A stretch of 20,137 bases of DNA from positions 1-20,137 of the forward strand of contig JAHBMJ010002320.1 of assembly GCA_018398765.1 (NCBI GenBank). Direction: 5' to 3'. Positions within the stretch are counted from its first letter, which is position 1; each line of letters starts with the position of its first letter. Positions 17,241 to 20,137 of this stretch are shown here, in pieces. The stretch comes from Chromera velia (lineage: Eukaryota; Sar; Chromeraceae). The notes below the pieces were generated by a model. It did no database searches, had not been told where the DNA came from, and worked only from the letters and a program-made list of their open reading frames with translations. The position numbers and the translations under genes are program-made.

Positions 17241-18330
17241 GTTATCATATTGTAAAACTGTATGTATGTAGACTTGAAACCTATTACGTCTGACTTATAA
17301 AAGTAATTGTATGATAAAGCTACTAGTAAAGCCAGTAATATAGAGTCCATGTAACCCCAGATTTTAGCTCAAACTTTAAGTTATAAAACTTTTGTGACTT
17401 TGAAAATAAACTTTTTAAGTGAGTTTAAAAAACTTAGTTCAAAAGTTTTCTTTCATATAATTTAATTGTACTATATAATTCTAGATATAATTTAAATGAG
17501 ACTCTCGATCGAAACTTCAAACTTTATCTCACTGGTACTTTAAAACTTTACATCTAGCTTTACATATTGCACCTAGGAAACCTAGTTTGAAACTAGGAAC
17601 CTGGCTTAAAACTTGAACCTACTTCAACGCCGCAATGAACGGTTCAACCCTGAATAATATAGTAGACTTAATTTGAATTATAGAATTTGAATATACAGCT
17701 AGCTAGATATACACAATGCTAGAAAAAATGATGATATAATGATGATTTAAAGTTCAGTTGTAGATTCAGCAATGCCAAATCCTAAGCCACTAAGGCCGTT
17801 TTATTTATAACCTCAATACGCATTTATAAAGGGGGGGGGGATACAAAAAGGCCTGAAGTAAACGATTCTTTTTTTTAGCGAATCAATTCACATGATTGCA
17901 CTACCAGCGCAATGAGCTCTCTTTAGAGTCATTATTAAAGAATTATACACTAAATGCTCACATCCCTAAAGAGGCCTGCTTTTTACAGTGTCTAGTGAGT
18001 AGAAGCCTAGGTAGAAGCCTGCCTAGTGATACTGCAAGCCTGCTAAAGCCTGCTTAGGGTTATTGTGAGCCTGTCTAGCGTTACAGCAAGCAGACAGGTT
18101 GCATTACTTTACCATAAGCCTCAAGCTGCCTAAAGTTATGTTAAACTTGCTCAGGATTGAGCTTTCCACTTCTAACTCTTCAAGTTGGTACTAAGAAAAA
18201 TGACTATAATAATAAATGTTTTAAAACTATATAAATTAGCCTTCTAATTTTTTATTTTTCTGTGTGCAGCTCAAATTAGTCGGCTCTTAATGGATTAATG
18301 AGAATTTGTTCGTCAAAACTTCCGAGTGAA
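17241..18330. other. AT-rich island without recognisable genes
   Basis: AT content is far above that of the flanks, stops are dense in all frames, and imperfect words such as AAACTTT and TTTAAA recur. A run of ten G residues interrupts it near 17829. This is likely decayed repeat DNA, but no parent element could be named. Confidence 0.5.
18000..18095 (+). repeat. Degenerate tandem repeat around AAGCCTGCCTAG
   Basis: Three or four imperfect units of about 21-30 bp share GCCTGCTTAG followed by GTTAT/GATAC and CTGCAA-like ends. The units are too diverged to set exact borders. Confidence 0.45.
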
Positions 18331-18739
18331 TTCAGACAAAAATTCTTGTTGCCACATTGCGCAGCACGTTGCCTTATTATGGCAGCTAAGTGCATGCATG
18401 GCTTGACCTGCTGCATTCTTTCTCAGAGGAGCTGAAAATGAGAGCGGGCTGGTCTAAACGGGTATGGGATATGAAGGATGATCAGTCTTTCTTTCATCGA
18501 TCTGCCAGTGAGTTGTCTTTCCTTTTCATGTATTTTTGCTTTGTCTGCAGATTCCTACAATTCCTCTGCGTCCGTTTCTTCTTCCCTTCTGCAATTTTGT
18601 ATTGCTTCTCATGCCCTGTCCCCACCTGTCCCAGGCACGCTTTCGGCCTTTTATTTCTTGGTTTTGATTTCGACTTGGAGCAAAACTGGCTCTTCCTTTA
18701 ATCGAGTTTTACGCGTGCTCTTTTTGATTATCAAACTCA
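18331..18739. other. Possible remnant coding traces, no intact gene
   Basis: Two overlapping minus-strand frames show protein-like stretches broken by a few stops. They continue the frame of the tandem unit to the right (18740-19027). They could be further remnants of the same decayed gene, but no domain is recognised. Confidence 0.25.
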
Positions 18740-19027
18740 TTCTAAAAATGCGGTGTTGAGCTCCGGATTTTGTTGGACAAGCTCTTCCAGCATCTCTACC
18801 TCATCTTACTTGTTGGACTTGTTCTCATATTTCTCCCACCCGCTCGGGCCGTCTTGCTCCGAGCTGGTGGTCGTGGGGCTATCTGATACGGTTTTGCCTT
18901 TAGGCGCGGTTAGGCTCTTGCCATCCTGCTGTACGTTGGTCTTAATGAGCATTTGCTCCATCGGAGGAAGTGCCTCGACTGCTGTCATCCGCCCAACTCT
19001 CGTTCTTCTAAGAGCAGACTCCTTGGT
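18740..19027 (-). pseudogene. Exon-like decayed frame in tandem unit A
   Basis: On the minus strand TGCATGCAG forms an acceptor-like site (AG at 19028-19029). A frame opens at 19027 with TKESALRRTRVG and contains EQMLIKTNVQQDGKS and GKTVSDSPTTTSSEQ. It is broken by TAA at 18806 and continues protein-like (DEVEMLEELVQQ) to TGA at 18737. Unit B repeats the same frame with many amino-acid changes. No family is recognised. It could be a remnant of a mobile element or of a host gene lying to the right. Confidence 0.4.
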
Positions 19028-19276
19028 CTGCATGCATGCATCCGCATATATGTTCATACACACACATAAAAAGTCTAGGTTTTCAGACATACTTCGCAAA
19101 AAGGAAAGTCTTTTCCTAATTTAAAACAAGCTCTCCCTGTGTACCCTTCTAACTCTGCAGCAAAAAGAAAAAAAAAAACAAAGTGAAAGCAAACAAAGGG
19201 CTAAACCGGCATGATTCTCCGACCCGGTCCATCTCTATCAGTACGGACGCGTTTGCATTTTCTTTTAAAAAGAAGG
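18818..19276. repeat. Tandem unit A (about 460 bp)
   Basis: This unit aligns with 19322-19774, offset about 500-504 bp. Over the best-aligned 215 bp I count about 19 transitions and 3 transversions. The shared blocks include GGTGGTCGTGGGGCTATCTG, TTAATGAGCATTTGCTCCAT and AAAGGGCTAAACCGGCATGA. Confidence 0.85.
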
Positions 19277-19291
19277 TGTACGTCTATCTAC

Positions 19292-19531
19292 TCAGACACA
19301 ACCGACCTGGAGTGTAGACAACTTGCCCTCAAGTTTCTCCCATCCGGTCGGGCCGTCTTACTCCGGGCTGGTGGTCGTGGGGCTATCTGACACGGTTTTG
19401 CCCTCAGGCACGGTCGGGCTCTTGCCGTCCTACTGCACTTTGGTCTTAATGAGCATTTGCTCCATCGAGGGAAGTGTCTCGACTGCTGTTGTCTGCCCAA
19501 CTCTCATTCTTCTAACAGCAGACTCCTTGGT
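19292..19531 (-). pseudogene. Exon-like decayed frame in tandem unit B
   Basis: This is the counterpart of the frame in unit A, beginning after the same acceptor-like TGCATGCAG. It carries TAG at 19430-19432 and TAA at 19358-19360. At both places unit A has a Gln codon (CAG and CAA), so each stop is a single C-to-T change. The frame ends in TGA at 19292-19294. Most differences from unit A change the amino acid, so no protein-level constraint is evident. Confidence 0.4.
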
Positions 19532-19774
19532 CTGCATGCATGCATCCGCATATATATATTCAGATGCACACATATATATAAAAAATCCAGGTTTTTAGAT
19601 AAACTTCGCAAAAAGGAAAGTCTGTTCCTAAACAAGCACTTCCTGTGTACCCTTCTAACTCTGCAGCAAAAGAAAAAAAAAAAATAAAGTGAAAGCAAAC
19701 AAAGGGCTAAACCGGCATGATTCTCCGACCGTCTCTATCGGTATAGACGCATTTGCATTTTCTTTCAAGAAGAA
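19322..19774. repeat. Tandem unit B (about 450 bp)
   Basis: Second copy of unit A, in the same orientation, separated from it by about 45 bp of unrelated sequence. Its right end meets the 48-bp repeat at 19773. Confidence 0.85.
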
Positions 19775-19820
19775 ACTGACTGTACCGACAATTGAAACTT
19801 TTGTACTGGAAAGTGACTTT
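19773..19820 (+). repeat. 48-bp repeat, inverted relative to 347-394
   Basis: Partner of the left-edge repeat, matching at 44 of 48 positions with only transitions. It marks the switch from the tandem units into AT-rich sequence. Confidence 0.6.
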
Positions 19821-20137
19821 AAAAAATTTAGTTTCTAAAACATTAAAATAGATAGTTTAACCTTTAAACTAATTGATTTTCATAATTTATTTAAGACTAT
19901 TTAAGCTTAGTAAGATGTTTAAAAAATGAAATAAAAAAATGTATATATAGAGTATATATTTTTTCAAAACCATAAATTGTCTGGTACCTATCATCGTAAA
20001 TTACTGCTAAGACGAAAACACAATAAAAAATGTATCTGAATGGCTCTGAATCGATCCGATTGAAGCATTTCTTCTCATGATCATAACTGTTTTGTTTTCA
20101 ATTCATATGAGGCACTGCTCAACGGCGGGCGTGTCAG
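19821..20137. other. AT-rich window end, nothing recognised
   Basis: The sequence is mostly AT-rich until about 20030 and then of average composition. No reading frame or repeat could be supported. Confidence 0.45.

Overview
The window looks like nuclear DNA of an intron-rich, repeat-laden protist. The best inference is a photosynthetic alveolate close to Apicomplexa, such as the chromerid Chromera velia. The reasons are a bacterial-style class I glutamine synthetase split by five GT-AG introns, a chromodomain Ty3/gypsy retroelement, long low-complexity introns, and many copies of TGCATGCA, a word bound by some apicomplexan AP2 proteins. The species is inferred, not proven. Only two genes look intact: a small minus-strand protein with two ubiquitin-like domains (9159-9665) and the class I glutamine synthetase (10313-15662, plus strand, six exons, 479 residues). 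They are divergent and share about 650 bp of upstream sequence.

Left part (1-4188): an AT-rich leader and a 48-bp repeat abut a broken chromovirus (396-2380). This element keeps reverse transcriptase, RNase H, the integrase C-terminal domain and a chromodomain. It has lost gag, protease, and the integrase zinc-binding and catalytic core, and it carries in-frame stops. GAAA-rich DNA and mostly featureless sequence follow, with two weak exon-like ORFs (3076-3189 plus, 3983-4153 minus).

Middle (4189-7507): a short minus-strand LTR retrotransposon, recognised from two 619-bp direct repeats exactly 2700 bp apart. It has a TATA box in each LTR, a primer-binding site next to the upstream LTR and a polypurine tract next to the downstream LTR. 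Its 2.06-kb interior has room for one decayed gag-like frame and no pol. The LTRs differ at 14 positions by hand count, all transitions. A third, diverged LTR fragment follows at 7508-7623.

7624-9158 holds an AT-rich patch, a hairpin, a CA microsatellite and a 68-bp tandem pair. The glutamine synthetase introns contain a GGAA-type tract, a 300-bp CTTT-type tract and AGTC/GACT repeats at several splice sites.

Right part (15663-20137): 3' flank, a strongly AT-rich island (17241-18330), and two tandem units of about 450 bp containing a decayed minus-strand exon-like frame. The last feature is a 48-bp repeat that matches, inverted, the one at the left edge. Transition-biased decay in nearly every duplicated sequence is the unifying pattern and suggests cytosine-deamination-type mutation of repeats.
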